A stretch of 64,000 bases of DNA from positions 3,626,001 to 3,690,000 of the forward strand of contig NZ_CP104143.1 in the NCBI RefSeq assembly GCF_025200715.1. Reading direction: 5' to 3'. Of the stretch, positions 19,684 through 31,000 are shown piece after piece. The translations under genes and the position numbers were made by a program. This stretch comes from Rhizobium sullae (lineage in GTDB: Bacteria > Pseudomonadota > Alphaproteobacteria > Rhizobiales > Rhizobiaceae). Position 1 is the stretch's first letter. Every line of letters begins with the position of its first letter. The notes beneath the pieces are model-generated. The model saw only the letters and a program-made list of their open reading frames with translations. It was not told where the DNA came from and made no database searches.

Positions 19684-20904
19684 GTGAACCAGACGCTAAA
19701 ACCCAATTCCTTCCGTTCCGGCCCCGATGAGGACGGCCGTTTCGGCATTTATGGCGGCCGTTTCGTCGCCGAAACGCTGATGCCGCTGATCCTCGATCTG
19801 CAGGACGAATGGAACAAGGCAAAGGACGATCCGGAATTCCAGGCGGAATTGAAACATCTTGGCAGCCACTACATCGGCCGCCCGAGCCCGCTTTATTTCG
19901 CTGAGCGCCTGACGGCCGAGCTTGGCGGTGCGAAGATCTATTTCAAGCGCGAAGAGCTGAACCATACGGGTTCGCATAAGATCAACAATTGCATCGGCCA
20001 GATCCTGCTTGCCAAGCGCATGGGCAAGACGCGCATCATTGCCGAGACCGGTGCTGGCCAGCATGGCGTTGCCTCTGCAACAGTCGCCGCCCGCTTTGGC
20101 CTTCCCTGCGTAGTCTACATGGGTGCGACAGACGTCGAGCGTCAGGCGCCGAACGTTTTCCGCATGAAGCTCCTCGGCGCTGAAGTGAAGCCGGTAACGG
20201 CAGGTCACGGCACGCTGAAGGATGCGATGAACGAGGCCCTTCGCGACTGGGTCACCAATGTAGATGACACCTATTATTTGATCGGCACCGCAGCCGGCCC
20301 GCACCCCTATCCGGAAATGGTTCGCGATTTCCAGGCGGTCATCGGCACGGAAGCCAAGCAGCAGATGCTGGAAGCCGAAGGACGCCTGCCCGATCTCATC
20401 ATCGCGGCGGTTGGCGGCGGTTCGAATGCAATCGGCATCTTCCATCCGTTCCTGGATGACGCAGGCGTCAAGATTGTCGGCGTTGAAGCCGGCGGCAAGG
20501 GTCTGCAAGGCGATGAACATTGCGCCTCGATCACAGCCGGCTCGCCGGGTGTCCTTCACGGCAATCGCACGTACCTGCTCCAGGATGGAGACGGCCAAAT
20601 CAAGGAAGGCCACTCGATCTCGGCCGGTCTCGATTATCCCGGCATCGGCCCCGAGCATTCCTATCTGAACGACATCGGCCGCGTCGAATACGTGCCGATC
20701 ATGGACCACGAAGCGCTCGATGCTTTCCAGACGCTGACGCGCCTGGAGGGCATCATTCCGGCGCTTGAGCCGTCGCATGCGCTGGCCGAAGTCATCAAGC
20801 GTGCGCCGAAGATGGGCAAGGACGAGATCATCCTGATGAACCTCTCCGGCCGCGGCGACAAGGATATCTTCACCGTCGGCAAGATCTTGGGAATGGGTGT
20901 GTAA
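19684..20904 (+). CDS. trpB: tryptophan synthase beta chain
   Basis: This 406-residue PLP enzyme joins indole and serine. HTGSHKINN at 94-102 holds the PLP lysine (K99), and [13 protein letters not shown] binds the cofactor phosphate. The start is GTG at 19684, with AAGGAG 6 bases before it; a TTG two codons upstream is less likely. It follows trpF directly and precedes trpA by 5 bp, so subunits of the alpha2-beta2 complex are co-expressed. Confidence 0.97.
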   Translation: MNQTLKPNSFRSGPDEDGRFGIYGGRFVAETLMPLILDLQDEWNKAKDDPEFQAELKHLGSHYIGRPSPLYFAERLTAELGGAKIYFKREELNHTGSHKINNCIGQILLAKRMGKTRIIAETGAGQHGVASATVAARFGLPCVVYMGATDVERQAPNVFRMKLLGAEVKPVTAGHGTLKDAMNEALRDWVTNVDDTYYLIGTAAGPHPYPEMVRDFQAVIGTEAKQQMLEAEGRLPDLIIAAVGGGSNAIGIFHPFLDDAGVKIVGVEAGGKGLQGDEHCASITAGSPGVLHGNRTYLLQDGDGQIKEGHSISAGLDYPGIGPEHSYLNDIGRVEYVPIMDHEALDAFQTLTRLEGIIPALEPSHALAEVIKRAPKMGKDEIILMNLSGRGDKDIFTVGKILGMGV

Positions 20905-20909
20905 AAAGC

Positions 20910-21749
20910 ATGACCGCACGTATGGATAAACGCTTTGCCGATCTGAAGGCTGAAGGCCGTCCGGCGCTCGTGACCTACTTCATGGGTGGTGACCCGGACT
21001 ACGAAACCTCGCTCGGCATCATGAAAGTGCTGCCGGAAGCCGGCGCCGATATCATCGAACTCGGCATGCCGTTCTCCGACCCAATGGCCGATGGCCCGGC
21101 AATCCAGATGGCTGGCCAGCGCGCGCTTAAGGGCGGACAGACGCTCAGGAAAACGCTGCAGCTGGCCGCCGATTTCCGCAAAAGTGACAGTACGACGCCG
21201 ATCGTTATGATGGGTTACTACAATCCTATCTACATCTACGGCGTTGAGAAATTTCTTGACGATGCGATTGCTGCCGGCATCGATGGCCTGATCGTCGTCG
21301 ATCTTCCGCCGGAAATGGACGACGAGCTCTGCATTCCGGCAATCCGGAAAGGCATCAACTTCATCCGTCTGGCCACTCCGACGACCGACGAGAAGCGTCT
21401 TCCGACGGTTTTGAAGAACACATCCGGTTTCGTCTATTACGTCTCTATGAACGGCATCACCGGTTCTGCTCTACCGGATCCTTCGCTGGTTTCCGGGGCC
21501 GTGAAACGCATCAAGCAGCACACCAATCTGCCTGTCTGCGTCGGCTTCGGTGTCAAGACGGCCGATCATGCCAAGGTCATCGGCAGCTCGGCCGATGGTG
21601 TCGTCGTCGGTACGGCCATTGTCAATCAGGTGGCGACAAGCCTGACTAGGGATGGGAAGGCTACAGCGGACACAGTCCAGGCCGTGGCCACCCTCGTTCG
21701 CGGTCTTTCATCCGGGGCACGTTCGGCGCGCCTTGTTGCTGCCGAATAG
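20910..21749 (+). CDS. trpA: tryptophan synthase alpha chain
   Basis: This 279-residue subunit cleaves indole-3-glycerol phosphate to indole for TrpB. The conserved [17 protein letters not shown] (about 48-64) carries both catalytic-region acids, and [13 protein letters not shown] contributes to the phosphate site. It is the last trp gene of the run and is followed 39 bp later by accD, which probably shares the transcript. Confidence 0.97.
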   Translation: MTARMDKRFADLKAEGRPALVTYFMGGDPDYETSLGIMKVLPEAGADIIELGMPFSDPMADGPAIQMAGQRALKGGQTLRKTLQLAADFRKSDSTTPIVMMGYYNPIYIYGVEKFLDDAIAAGIDGLIVVDLPPEMDDELCIPAIRKGINFIRLATPTTDEKRLPTVLKNTSGFVYYVSMNGITGSALPDPSLVSGAVKRIKQHTNLPVCVGFGVKTADHAKVIGSSADGVVVGTAIVNQVATSLTRDGKATADTVQAVATLVRGLSSGARSARLVAAE

Positions 21750-21788
21750 TGTCCCCACATTGGCTGTAGTCAATCAGGAGTTTTCGAC

Positions 21789-22691
21789 TTGAACTGGATC
21801 ACTAACTACGTTCGCCCGCGCATCAATTCCATGCTGGGCCGTCGCGAAGTGCCGGAGAACCTCTGGATCAAGTGCCCGGAAACGGGCGAGATGGTCTTCC
21901 ACAAGGATTTGGAAGACAACAAGTGGGTCATTCCGGCTTCGGGCTATCACATGAAGATGCCTGCAAAGGCACGCCTTGCCGACCTCTTCGATAAGGGCGA
22001 ATATGAGTCGCTGCCGCAGCCGAAGGTCGCGCAGGATCCGTTGAAGTTCCGCGATTCCAAGAAATACACGGATCGCCTGAAGGATAGTCGTCTCAAGACC
22101 GAACAGGAAGACACGATCCTCGCTGGCGTTGGCAAGGTCCGTGGACTGAAGCTCGTCGCCGTCGTGCACGAGTTCAATTTCATGGGCGGTTCGCTCGGCC
22201 TCGCTGCCGGTGAGGCGATCGTCAGAGCCTTCGAGCGCGCGATTTCCGAAAAGTGCCCGCTGGTGATGTTCCCGGCTTCCGGTGGCGCGCGAATGCAGGA
22301 AGGCATCCTTTCGCTGATGCAGTTGCCGCGCACCACCGTGGCAGTCGACATGCTGAAGGAAGCAGGCCAGCCCTACATTGTCGTTCTCACTAACCCGACG
22401 ACGGGCGGCGTTACCGCCTCCTACGCCATGCTGGGCGATCTTCATCTGGCCGAGCCGGGTGCCGAGATCTGCTTCGCCGGTAAGCGCGTCATCGAGCAGA
22501 CAATCCGCGAGAAGCTGCCGGAAGGTTTCCAAACCTCGGAATATCTGCTTGAGCACGGCATGGTCGACATGGTCATCAAACGGCACGATATTCCCGAAAC
22601 GCTTGCGCGTGTGCTGAGCATCCTAACCAGGAAGCCTGCTAACTCGGTTGCGACGAATGGCGGCGCGATTGCAATCGCAGCGAGCGCTTGA
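21789..22691 (+). CDS. accD: acetyl-CoA carboxylase carboxyltransferase subunit beta
   Basis: This 300-residue subunit, with AccA, transfers the carboxyl group from biotin to acetyl-CoA in fatty acid synthesis. The core includes [34 protein letters not shown] and [16 protein letters not shown]. The start is TTG with CAGGAG upstream, giving [10 protein letters not shown]. Only one cysteine (C29) remains of the four-cysteine zinc ribbon seen in E. coli: the first pair reads CPET and the second IPAS. The trpA-accD-folC order is conserved in many bacteria. Confidence 0.96.
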   Translation: MNWITNYVRPRINSMLGRREVPENLWIKCPETGEMVFHKDLEDNKWVIPASGYHMKMPAKARLADLFDKGEYESLPQPKVAQDPLKFRDSKKYTDRLKDSRLKTEQEDTILAGVGKVRGLKLVAVVHEFNFMGGSLGLAAGEAIVRAFERAISEKCPLVMFPASGGARMQEGILSLMQLPRTTVAVDMLKEAGQPYIVVLTNPTTGGVTASYAMLGDLHLAEPGAEICFAGKRVIEQTIREKLPEGFQTSEYLLEHGMVDMVIKRHDIPETLARVLSILTRKPANSVATNGGAIAIAASA

Positions 22692-22718
22692 TTAAAACCT
22701 GCTTGGGCGGGGTGCTGA

Positions 22719-24071
22719 ATGATACCCAGAGGCCAGACCGCAGTGAGTGAAGCAGCGCAGGAGATCGACAAGCTGATGGGACTGCATCCCAAGGGCTTCG
22801 ATCTTTCGCTCGATCGCGTTACTCGCCTTCTCGAAGTTCTCGGCAACCCGCAGAACCGGCTGCCGCGTGTCATCCATGTCGCCGGAACGAATGGCAAGGG
22901 TTCAGTTACTGCCTTTTGCCGCGCGCTGCTGGAAGCCGGCGGCTACGCCGTTCACGTCCACACCTCGCCGCATCTGGTCAACTGGCATGAGCGTTATCGA
23001 ATCGGTATCAAGAGCGGTCGCGGCCAGCTGGTTGACGACGCGGTTTTCGCAGACGCGCTCCGGCGCGTCGCAGAAGCCAATGCCGGGCAGAAAATTACGG
23101 TTTTCGAAATCCTGACGGCCGTGACTTTCCTGCTCTTTTCCGAGCACCCAGCCGATGCGGCAATCATTGAGGTCGGCCTCGGGGGCCGGTTCGACGCCAC
23201 AAACGTCATCTCCGATCCGGCTGTTTCGGTCATCATGCCGATCTCGCTCGACCACCAGCCCTATCTTGGTGACCGCGTCGAACTGATCGCGGCCGAAAAG
23301 GCCGGCATCATGAAGGCCGGCCATGCCGTGGTGATCGGCCATCAGGAATATGACGCGGTCCTGGATGTGCTGATGGCGACTGCCGAGCGCTTGCATTGCC
23401 CGACTGCCGTCTTCGGCCAAGATTACGTGGCGCATGAGGAGTACGGCCGCCTCGTCTATCAGGACGAATTCGGTCTTGCCGACCTGCCATTGCCGCGGCT
23501 TCCGGGCCGCCATCAGTATGCCAACGCAGCGGCCGCAATCCGCGCTGTCAAGGCAGCGGGTTTCGTCGTCACTGAAGCGATGATGGAAAAGGCTATGAAT
23601 TCCGTCGAATGGCCTGGCCGCCTCCAGCGGCTGACCGAAGGCAACCTGATCGCACACGCTCCGCCCGGTGCCGAGATATGGGTCGATGGGGGCCACAATC
23701 CCGGCGCCGGCGAAGTCATCGCGGAAGCGATGGCAAATTTCGAAGAGAAGCAGCCGCGTCCGCTCTACCTCATAACCGGCATGATCAATACCAAGGAGCC
23801 GATCGGCTATTTCAAGGCCTTCGTAGGCCTTGCGGAAAAGGTCTTCTGCGTGCCGATCCGCGGCAGCGACGCGATGATCGATCCCGTGGTTCTGTCAAAT
23901 TCTGCCTATGATGCAGGCCTTGTCGCCGAGCCGATGTCCACAGTCGGTGAAGCGTTGGACGTGATCAAGGAGACCCTCGATCCGCAGGTTCCGCCGCCGC
24001 GAATCCTGATCGGCGGCTCTCTCTATCTCGTCGGCGATGTCCTTGCGGACAATGGAACGCCCCCCAAATGA
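22719..24071 (+). CDS. folC: bifunctional folylpolyglutamate / dihydrofolate synthase
   Basis: This protein of up to 450 residues attaches glutamate to folates and makes dihydrofolate. The P-loop HVAGTNGKGSVTAF is near 49-62, followed by the Mur-ligase-like motifs IIEVGLGGRFDATNV and EKAGIMKAGHAV. WVDGGHNPGAGEVI marks the C-terminal domain. The ATG at 22719 is preceded by GGGG; a GTG at 22743 with GAGG upstream would also be acceptable. It ends on a strong bidirectional hairpin facing trxA. Confidence 0.95.
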   Translation: MIPRGQTAVSEAAQEIDKLMGLHPKGFDLSLDRVTRLLEVLGNPQNRLPRVIHVAGTNGKGSVTAFCRALLEAGGYAVHVHTSPHLVNWHERYRIGIKSGRGQLVDDAVFADALRRVAEANAGQKITVFEILTAVTFLLFSEHPADAAIIEVGLGGRFDATNVISDPAVSVIMPISLDHQPYLGDRVELIAAEKAGIMKAGHAVVIGHQEYDAVLDVLMATAERLHCPTAVFGQDYVAHEEYGRLVYQDEFGLADLPLPRLPGRHQYANAAAAIRAVKAAGFVVTEAMMEKAMNSVEWPGRLQRLTEGNLIAHAPPGAEIWVDGGHNPGAGEVIAEAMANFEEKQPRPLYLITGMINTKEPIGYFKAFVGLAEKVFCVPIRGSDAMIDPVVLSNSAYDAGLVAEPMSTVGEALDVIKETLDPQVPPPRILIGGSLYLVGDVLADNGTPPK

Positions 24072-24100
24072 AATAGCCCGGTCGAAGCCGGGCTATTTCA
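24069..24100. terminator. bidirectional terminator between folC and trxA
   Basis: A 13-bp perfect stem (24069-24081 with 24088-24100, 6-nt loop) includes the folC stop codon and has AAAT/ATTT outer arms. It can serve both convergent genes. Confidence 0.85.
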
Positions 24101-24119
24101 TTCAGTATGCAATCAAAAA

Positions 24120-24440
24120 TTAAGCTGCATTCGAAATCCAGCTCGAAAGAGCGGTCTTCGGAGCAGCGCCAACCTTGATATCGGCAACTTCACCAGCCTT
24201 GAAGATGGCAAGCGTCGGAATCGAGCGGACGCCGAACTGAGCTGCCAGTTCCGGGTTTTCATCAATATTGAGCTTGGCGACCTTAACCTTGCCGGCAAGT
24301 TCGATCGCAATTTCCTCAAGACTCGGAGCGATCATCTTGCACGGACCGCACCACTCAGCCCAAAAATCAACGACGACGGGTTCTGCAGATTCCAGAACTT
24401 CCGACTGGAAGTTGTTGATATCGACTTTCACGGTAGCCAT
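24120..24440 (-). CDS. trxA: thioredoxin 1
   Basis: This 106-residue cytosolic disulfide reductase has the classical active site WCGPC (30-34) and the cis-proline segment [10 protein letters not shown] (about 72-81). Length and sequence are canonical for TrxA. A purine-rich AAAGGAGCA ribosome site lies just upstream. It follows addA on the same strand after 75 bp, so it may be transcribed both from its own promoter and from upstream. Confidence 0.97.
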   Translation of the reverse strand: MATVKVDINNFQSEVLESAEPVVVDFWAEWCGPCKMIAPSLEEIAIELAGKVKVAKLNIDENPELAAQFGVRSIPTLAIFKAGEVADIKVGAAPKTALSSWISNAA

Positions 24441-24515
24441 AGGCTGCTCCTTTAGCGGAATTTACTGTTGATCCACATGTGATGGTGCGGTGCCAAATTT
24501 TCAATGTCCGGTATT

Positions 24516-27500
24516 TCACTTTGTTTTGAGTCCTGCAAGCGCCATTTCAAGCGCGCTCGCGGTCAGGGTATGAACGGTAGCGTTGTCGGTATAAACCAGC
24601 ATGCAATCGATGCGCTTGCCGGGATAAAGCGGTGCCAGGATTTCGCGGTAGATCGCAAGCTGCGCTTGATGCGCGAAGGGAATATCCTTTGCCGTGGCAG
24701 GCGGCACGCGGTTGGTCTTGTAATCGATGATGACCACGCGGTCGTCAAACACGGCCAGCCGGTCGACACGGCCGGAAACGGCATAGTGCCGCCCCTCCAG
24801 GGCCAGCGTGCCCATGATCGAGACCTCCGGCTGCGCATGCGCTGCAAAAATGGGCTGAAGACTCTGATCTGCCAGTAGCCGTAGAACCGAATCAACCAGC
24901 CCTTGCCGTTCGGCTTCCGGCCAGAAACGTGCAGCACGGGCCGCGTACCGCGCTGCGGCGTCCGCTCTCTCGACTGGAGCGATGTCCGGTAGAGTCTGCA
25001 GCATGCGATGGATCAGGCGCCCTTTTTCCAACGATCGGTCCGAGCGTGTTTTTTCCGCAAAGAGCGGCGAACTGATCAACAGGTTATCCGCCTCCTCATC
25101 GATGATCGTTCCGGCGCCGGATGGGCTGAGAGGTCTCGGCAGTTGCCTTTGCGGCGGGAGCGGTTTGAGAATGCTGGAGGGCAAGGTTTCCCGTTCGTCC
25201 TTGTCTTCTGGTCTCTCGGAGCGCTCGAACGTGCGGCCTACTTGCGGCACGCGCCATTTCACGCCCTGCCAATCGCCATCTGGTCCTTCGAAAGTTGCGG
25301 GCATAACGTGCGGGTGGCTGTCCGCCATCGCCGATGAAATCATCATGTGCCAGGTATCGGTGTTTGCCCTGACACCGCGATAGCCGCAGACAATCAATCG
25401 GTCGGCGGCACGCGTCATCGCCACATAGAGCAGCCGCCGGTATTCCTCCTCCGCCGATTTCTGAAGCCGTGCGGTATCGGTTTGCGTCATCGAATTGGCA
25501 AGGTCGCTGACCGGGACCCAGACCGGTATCAGAGGGGCATCTGCGTTTGTTTCAAGCAGACGCAGTTTTGGCATGTGCGTATGCGTGAAAGCTTTCGAGC
25601 CGCCGTCGACAAGGAAAACAATCGGTGCTTCCAGCCCCTTGGAAGCATGTACGGTCATAATCCGCACCTCGTTGCGGCCCTTGTCCTGCTCGCGCTTCAC
25701 TTCGGGCGCTTCGAGCTCCAGTGTCGAGATGAAGGATTGCAGGCCAGGGAGTCCCGAGCTTTCGTGATCGAGCGCGAATGTCAGGAACTCGTCCAGAATA
25801 TCGCTGACCTCGGTGCCAAGACGCGCGAGAAACTGCCGCCGGCCGCCGTGAACGCCAAGCAGACGCGAGTAAAAGTCGTGGACGGACAGGTTTCGTGATT
25901 GATGAAGAAGTAGCGCGAGCTTTTCAGCCGCGGCCGCATATCGCTCGTTACCGTCTGCTGCAAATTTCTGCAGATGAGTCCAGACGCTTTCATACTCGCC
26001 GCGCAGCGCAGCGAGTGCGAAGATATCGTCTTCCGACAGGTCGAACAGCGGGCTCTTGAGCACGGCCGCCAATGAAAGATCATCCTGCGGCAATAGGAGG
26101 AAACGGCCAAGCGCCAGCAAGTCTTGGACGGCGATATGGCTGGTGAGCTTGAGGCGGTCGGCACCCGCGACCGGAATATTGTTGCGCCGCTTCAGCGCAC
26201 GGGTCAGAGCGTTGACAAAGGCATCACGCTTGCGGACCAGCACAAGGATATCGCCAGCCTGGATAAGGCGTTCCTTGCCTTTCTCGACGATCGTCTCGTG
26301 TCCGACAAGCCGCTCGATCGTGTGGGCCATACGCCGGGCAAGGATCGCGGCCGGGGCGCTTTCGGGCGTCGCGTCGAATGGCGCCGTCCAGTCTTCGTCC
26401 TTAACGGTGGTTTCGGGGGCAATCGTCTCCCAGAGATCGACGGCACCTGGGTGACCGATGCGGCTAGAGCGGTGAACGACCGGCTCTTCGACGGCGCTAA
26501 GGCCTCGCGCGTTTTCGGGTGATGCAAAGATGTGGTCGACCGCAGCAAGAACGTCGGATGTCGAGCGAAAGGAAAGGGGCAAACGCACGGACGAAAACAT
26601 TTGACCGCCTGCCGAAACCCGCCTCCTTGTATTCTCGCTCTCCTCGGAGAAACGCTCCGGGCGCGCGCCCTGGAAGGAATAGATCGATTGCTTCTCGTCG
26701 CCGACGGCAAACAGCGTCCGCACGACGGGCCGTGCACTTTCGCCGGAAAAGAAATCTTCCGCCAGCGACTGGATCACGCTCCATTGGATCGGGCTCGTAT
26801 CCTGCGCCTCATCGACCAGGATATGATCGATACCCTGGTCGAGCTTATAGTGAATCCAAGGCCCGACACCGCTCTTCATCAGCAGATCCGCGGTTCGGGT
26901 GATGAGATCTTCGAAATCCAGCTGACTGCGCTGTTTTTTTAGATCCTCGTAATCCTGGTTCAGCCGGTCGGCGAGGATAAGCGCTGCATGCGTGGCATTG
27001 AACATGCGCATGATCTTGAGGCGGTCGCGGCAGGTGACGATATGCGCGCGCGCTTCGGAAATCGCATCTGCAAGCTCAGGTGCATCGGAGAGCATGGCTT
27101 TGACGGTGAATTGCGAATCCGACTTAGGTTCGCCCTTCGCCGTCAGGAATATCTTTTCCAGCAATTCGGCGCGCTTCGCCGCGTTCCGCTCATTGGAAGC
27201 CTGCCGCAAGCCGTAGGTGACTTCCTGTGCCTTCGCACCGCCCTTCTGGGCTGCCAGTGTCAGGTAAAGGTCGAGCGTCAGGCCGAAAAGACCCGGAAGC
27301 GGCCAGTATTGCGAGATGATCTGGGTCTCCGTCTCGTCGGCCGAAAGTTGCAGTTCCCTGCGCAGCGTGGCCGCAATCCCGCCTCGGTGTTCAGCCGTTG
27401 AAATGAAGCGGCGAATGGCGTTACGGTTGGCGACGATCTCGCCAAGCAGTGTCTCCAATCCGGTCTCGTCACCGAGATTGAGAACACAGGAAAAGGCATC

Positions 27501-28067
27501 AGCAAGTGTGGGATCCTGCTCGGGTGTCGTCGCGGTCAACAGGGAGCGGCGCGCATCGGCGAGCAATGTGGCCGCGGCGCGATCGTCGAGAACCGAAAAG
27601 TGTCCGGCGACATTGGCCTCCAGCGGAAACTGATGCAGCAAGGCCTCGCAAAAGGCATGGATGGTTTGGATTTTCAGTCCGCCCGGCGTTTCCAACGCCT
27701 TGGCAAAAAGCCGTCTCGCTTCGGCAAGCTTGAGCTGATCCGGTATCGCGCCTTCAATCTGTGTTATCCGGCTTCTCAATTCCTCGTCCGGCAGCACCGC
27801 CCACTCGGCCAAACGTGCGAAGACACGGTTCGACATTTCAGATGCAGCTGCCTTGGTATAAGTGAGGCAGAGGATGGCAGAGGGCCGCGCGCCGGCAAGC
27901 AGGAGCCGGATGACACGCTGCGTCAGCACATGCGTCTTTCCAGAACCAGCATTGGCTGAAACCCAGGCTGACCGCGACGGGTCGGAGGCAATCGACTGCT
28001 GGATCGTCGTCCAACTGATCCACGTGCGCGGATCGTCGCCCTCTGGAAGTGCGGTCGGATCATTCAT
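24516..28067 (-). CDS. addA: double-strand break repair helicase-nuclease AddA
   Basis: This 1183-residue UvrD-like helicase with a C-terminal RecB-type nuclease works with AddB to resect double-strand breaks for RecA. Walker A ANAGSGKT is at 39-46. Later motifs are ILVDEAQDTSP, FAVGDEKQSIYSFQGA, MTVHASKGLEAPIVFLVD and YVAMTRAADRLIV. The nuclease site is the GRVDRLAVFDDRVVIIDYKT segment near the C-terminus. The ATG at 28067 is preferred because GAGGGG stands before it and it gives an 8-base overlap with addB. A start 6 codons earlier is weaker. Confidence 0.96.
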   Translation of the reverse strand: MNDPTALPEGDDPRTWISWTTIQQSIASDPSRSAWVSANAGSGKTHVLTQRVIRLLLAGARPSAILCLTYTKAAASEMSNRVFARLAEWAVLPDEELRSRITQIEGAIPDQLKLAEARRLFAKALETPGGLKIQTIHAFCEALLHQFPLEANVAGHFSVLDDRAAATLLADARRSLLTATTPEQDPTLADAFSCVLNLGDETGLETLLGEIVANRNAIRRFISTAEHRGGIAATLRRELQLSADETETQIISQYWPLPGLFGLTLDLYLTLAAQKGGAKAQEVTYGLRQASNERNAAKRAELLEKIFLTAKGEPKSDSQFTVKAMLSDAPELADAISEARAHIVTCRDRLKIMRMFNATHAALILADRLNQDYEDLKKQRSQLDFEDLITRTADLLMKSGVGPWIHYKLDQGIDHILVDEAQDTSPIQWSVIQSLAEDFFSGESARPVVRTLFAVGDEKQSIYSFQGARPERFSEESENTRRRVSAGGQMFSSVRLPLSFRSTSDVLAAVDHIFASPENARGLSAVEEPVVHRSSRIGHPGAVDLWETIAPETTVKDEDWTAPFDATPESAPAAILARRMAHTIERLVGHETIVEKGKERLIQAGDILVLVRKRDAFVNALTRALKRRNNIPVAGADRLKLTSHIAVQDLLALGRFLLLPQDDLSLAAVLKSPLFDLSEDDIFALAALRGEYESVWTHLQKFAADGNERYAAAAEKLALLLHQSRNLSVHDFYSRLLGVHGGRRQFLARLGTEVSDILDEFLTFALDHESSGLPGLQSFISTLELEAPEVKREQDKGRNEVRIMTVHASKGLEAPIVFLVDGGSKAFTHTHMPKLRLLETNADAPLIPVWVPVSDLANSMTQTDTARLQKSAEEEYRRLLYVAMTRAADRLIVCGYRGVRANTDTWHMMISSAMADSHPHVMPATFEGPDGDWQGVKWRVPQVGRTFERSERPEDKDERETLPSSILKPLPPQRQLPRPLSPSGAGTIIDEEADNLLISSPLFAEKTRSDRSLEKGRLIHRMLQTLPDIAPVERADAAARYAARAARFWPEAERQGLVDSVLRLLADQSLQPIFAAHAQPEVSIMGTLALEGRHYAVSGRVDRLAVFDDRVVIIDYKTNRVPPATAKDIPFAHQAQLAIYREILAPLYPGKRIDCMLVYTDNATVHTLTASALEMALAGLKTK

Positions 28068-31000
28068 CACCGCCCCCCTCTTCATTTTCGGCCGTCGACC
28101 ACTCGGAGACGCGAGCCAGGTGATCGTAATCGCCGCCGAAATCGAACTGCTGCGCCGGAATTAACCGTGACGTGAAGCCACGCTCGCCGGACTGCAGCAG
28201 AGACACGAATTTGACCAATTGATCGATCGATTCTTCTGCCAGGTCGCGGGCTGATTTTGCCTTGTCGCTGCGCGTCGAAGTCTCGTTGTTGACCACGTCA
28301 GTGCGGAAACGGCTGCCGGGGCGGAGGCGCACATAGATGAGATCCTGCGGCACCAGGCTTCCGATGTCGCGAAACGCACCGGCACTGAGCGCCGCAGCCT
28401 CGAGCGCCAGCTGTGGGTCGAGTAGCGCGCGCGCCTGCGCGGGCGTTGGATTGAAGCCGGTTTTGTAGTCGATGATGTCGGCGGCGTTGGGACCGGTCGC
28501 ATCGATGCGGTCAGCCACGCCGGTCAACCGGATGCTGATGGGTTTGAGCTCCACGCTGCCGCGTACTTCCGTATAGGTCTTGCGGATCGCCGGCCGCCGC
28601 TCCGCTTCCCATTCGAGAAATGCGCGCGCCACCTCCCGGAAACGCGGACGCCAGACCGCGTCGATGTGCGGCGGCAGGCGCTCCACATCGAAGAGTTCCG
28701 TCAGAATGGTTTCCATCGCGTCTGCGGCTTCCGGCGTACCGGCAGCATGTCCTTCACGGACAAAGCGGTCGATGATTGCGTGATAAAGTGTCCCGCGCTC
28801 TGCAGCACCCGGATCGCGATTGAAGGGATCGACCGGATCGAGCCGCAGGATGCGGCGTGCATAGATTGAATAGGGGTCGCGCCGCAAGCGGCTGGCCTCG
28901 CTGAAGGAATAGGATTTCGGCTGCAATTCGAGCGGCGGCGTGGGCGAGGGGCGCTGCGCAGGCGCTTGGCTCCTGCCCTCGTCCAGCAGGCTTACCCAAT
29001 GCACGAAGCGGTTGCCGCGTGCTTTCAGTTCCCTCTCGAAAGTCTCGCCACCCAGCGCCAGCAGCCGCTGAAGCCAGCGCGAAGCGACCGTCGGCGTCGA
29101 GCCTTGCCGCAGCGAGCGCGAATAGATCAGATGCCGTGTTCCGCTCGCCATTTCGAAGTCATGGGCGAGTTGGCCGATGCGTCGCTCCGGCGGCTCGAGG
29201 CCGATTTCCGTCTTCATTGCGCGCGAGATGAAGGGATTGTTTGCCGTCTGACCGGGCCAGGAGCCTTCATTCAGTCCCCCTAGGATCAGCGTGTCGACGC
29301 TTTGCAGCCGCGCCTCCAATGTGCCGAATATGAAGACCCTCGGATGGCTGAGCGCGCGCGGTTTGACCGCCTGGCCTGCCGAAAGAGCCGCCATGATATC
29401 GATCCATTGCGGTCCATCGGCTTCGATCTGGCCCTCCGTCTCGATCACTTCTCTCAGCAGGCTTGCAAGTGAATCACCCGCTTCACCAGCCCAGAGATGG
29501 GCGAGGGTGCCGCGTTCATCGACTGCTACAGCTTCGAGCGCACGTCCGGTCCGCTCGGCCCAATCGGAAAGGGTGAAGCTGGTCGTCAGTCCACTGCCAT
29601 CCGGTCGGTGCCGGACGAGCGCGGATGCCAGTGGTTCGGTCGCATTCGACACCCGCCGGGCAAGATTGCGCGCTTGCTCCACCGCTTCCGGCGGAAGCGA
29701 CCTCCGCCACTTCGGCGCGTGCCTATCCCGTGCCTGCTCTGAAAGTTGATGATCGAGTAAGGGTTCCAGCGCGCTGATATCAACTTCGGCAACGCCACCA
29801 CGCAAGGCGAGTAGTTCCAGTGCCTCGATGGCTTGTGTGAGCGCGCCGCGTTCGAGGCCGAAGCGGGCCAGTGGATGTTTGAGCAAGGCCACGATTAAGA
29901 CCGGATCGCCGCGCCGGAGTGTTGCTTCGAGAAGCAGTTGCAAAAGCGTGCCCTGCAGCATAGCAGCAAGTGGCGTGCCGGCCGAGTCGTCGGCCAAGAT
30001 GCCGAAACGGGAGAGGTCTGCCATCACGCGCCGGGCGAGATTGCGGTCGGGCGTGATAAGCGCTGCCTGGCTGTCGCCATTTCGTCCCGGCTGCTCCAAT
30101 GCCAGCCGTAAGGCTATGGCGATCGCGGTCGCTTCCTCGCGTTCGTTTGCGGTTTCGATCAGCGAGACATCGGCAAAGGCTGCCGCCAATGCGTCATTCG
30201 GGAGCGCCTTCTTCCATTCGCCCCAATTGCTCGTCGCTTCCGCGGGCACAAGGGCGCGGGAAAGAATTTCTGCGCGGCGATGCAGATCTTGTTCCGCCTC
30301 CTCGATTGCAACGACGTCGCCGCGCGTGAGGCTCAGCCGTTTGAGGAGGGATGAAAGGCCATATTGCGGGTGACTTCGGCTCGCGGGGTTGGTCCGCTCG
30401 CCAGCGGTGATCTCTGGCGCAACCATCTGCCAATGCGCATCCGGCATGGATAGATCGAGACCTGGCAGCACGATCACGCCTTCAGGCAGATTGGCGACGG
30501 CAGCGATGAGGTCGGCCGTCGCCGGCATCGAGCCAGTGGACCCGGCAATAATAATTGGTCCGGCGGGTTTGGCAGCTGTGAGCCGATTGGCCTCCGCGCG
30601 TAGGATGGCATTGCGATGCCGTGCCGGTGACGATTTTCCGAGCTCAGCAAGCCGTTCCGGCCAGAAAGCGCTGGCAATCTGCAGAAATTCGGCCGTCAAC
30701 TGCCACCACAGAGCGTGATCTTCGGCATCGAGCTTCGAGAGCTCCGACCACTCGCGATCCTCGGTCTCGATGGAATCGATCAATTCGGCAAGATTGCGTG
30801 CGAGCCAGGTCGCGTCTGCCGGGCTCGCCGGCGCAGCCAAGGGCGAGTCGGCGTGGACACGCCGCACGATCTCTGGCAGCCTGTTGCGCCACGCGAGGAT
30901 GAGGCGAGCAAGTTCCAGTAGGCGCGCCGTATTCGAAAGCGGCTGCGCGAGATCGAGTGTCGCAGGTAGCGCCTCCTCGAAATAGCCGCTGTCGTCATCC

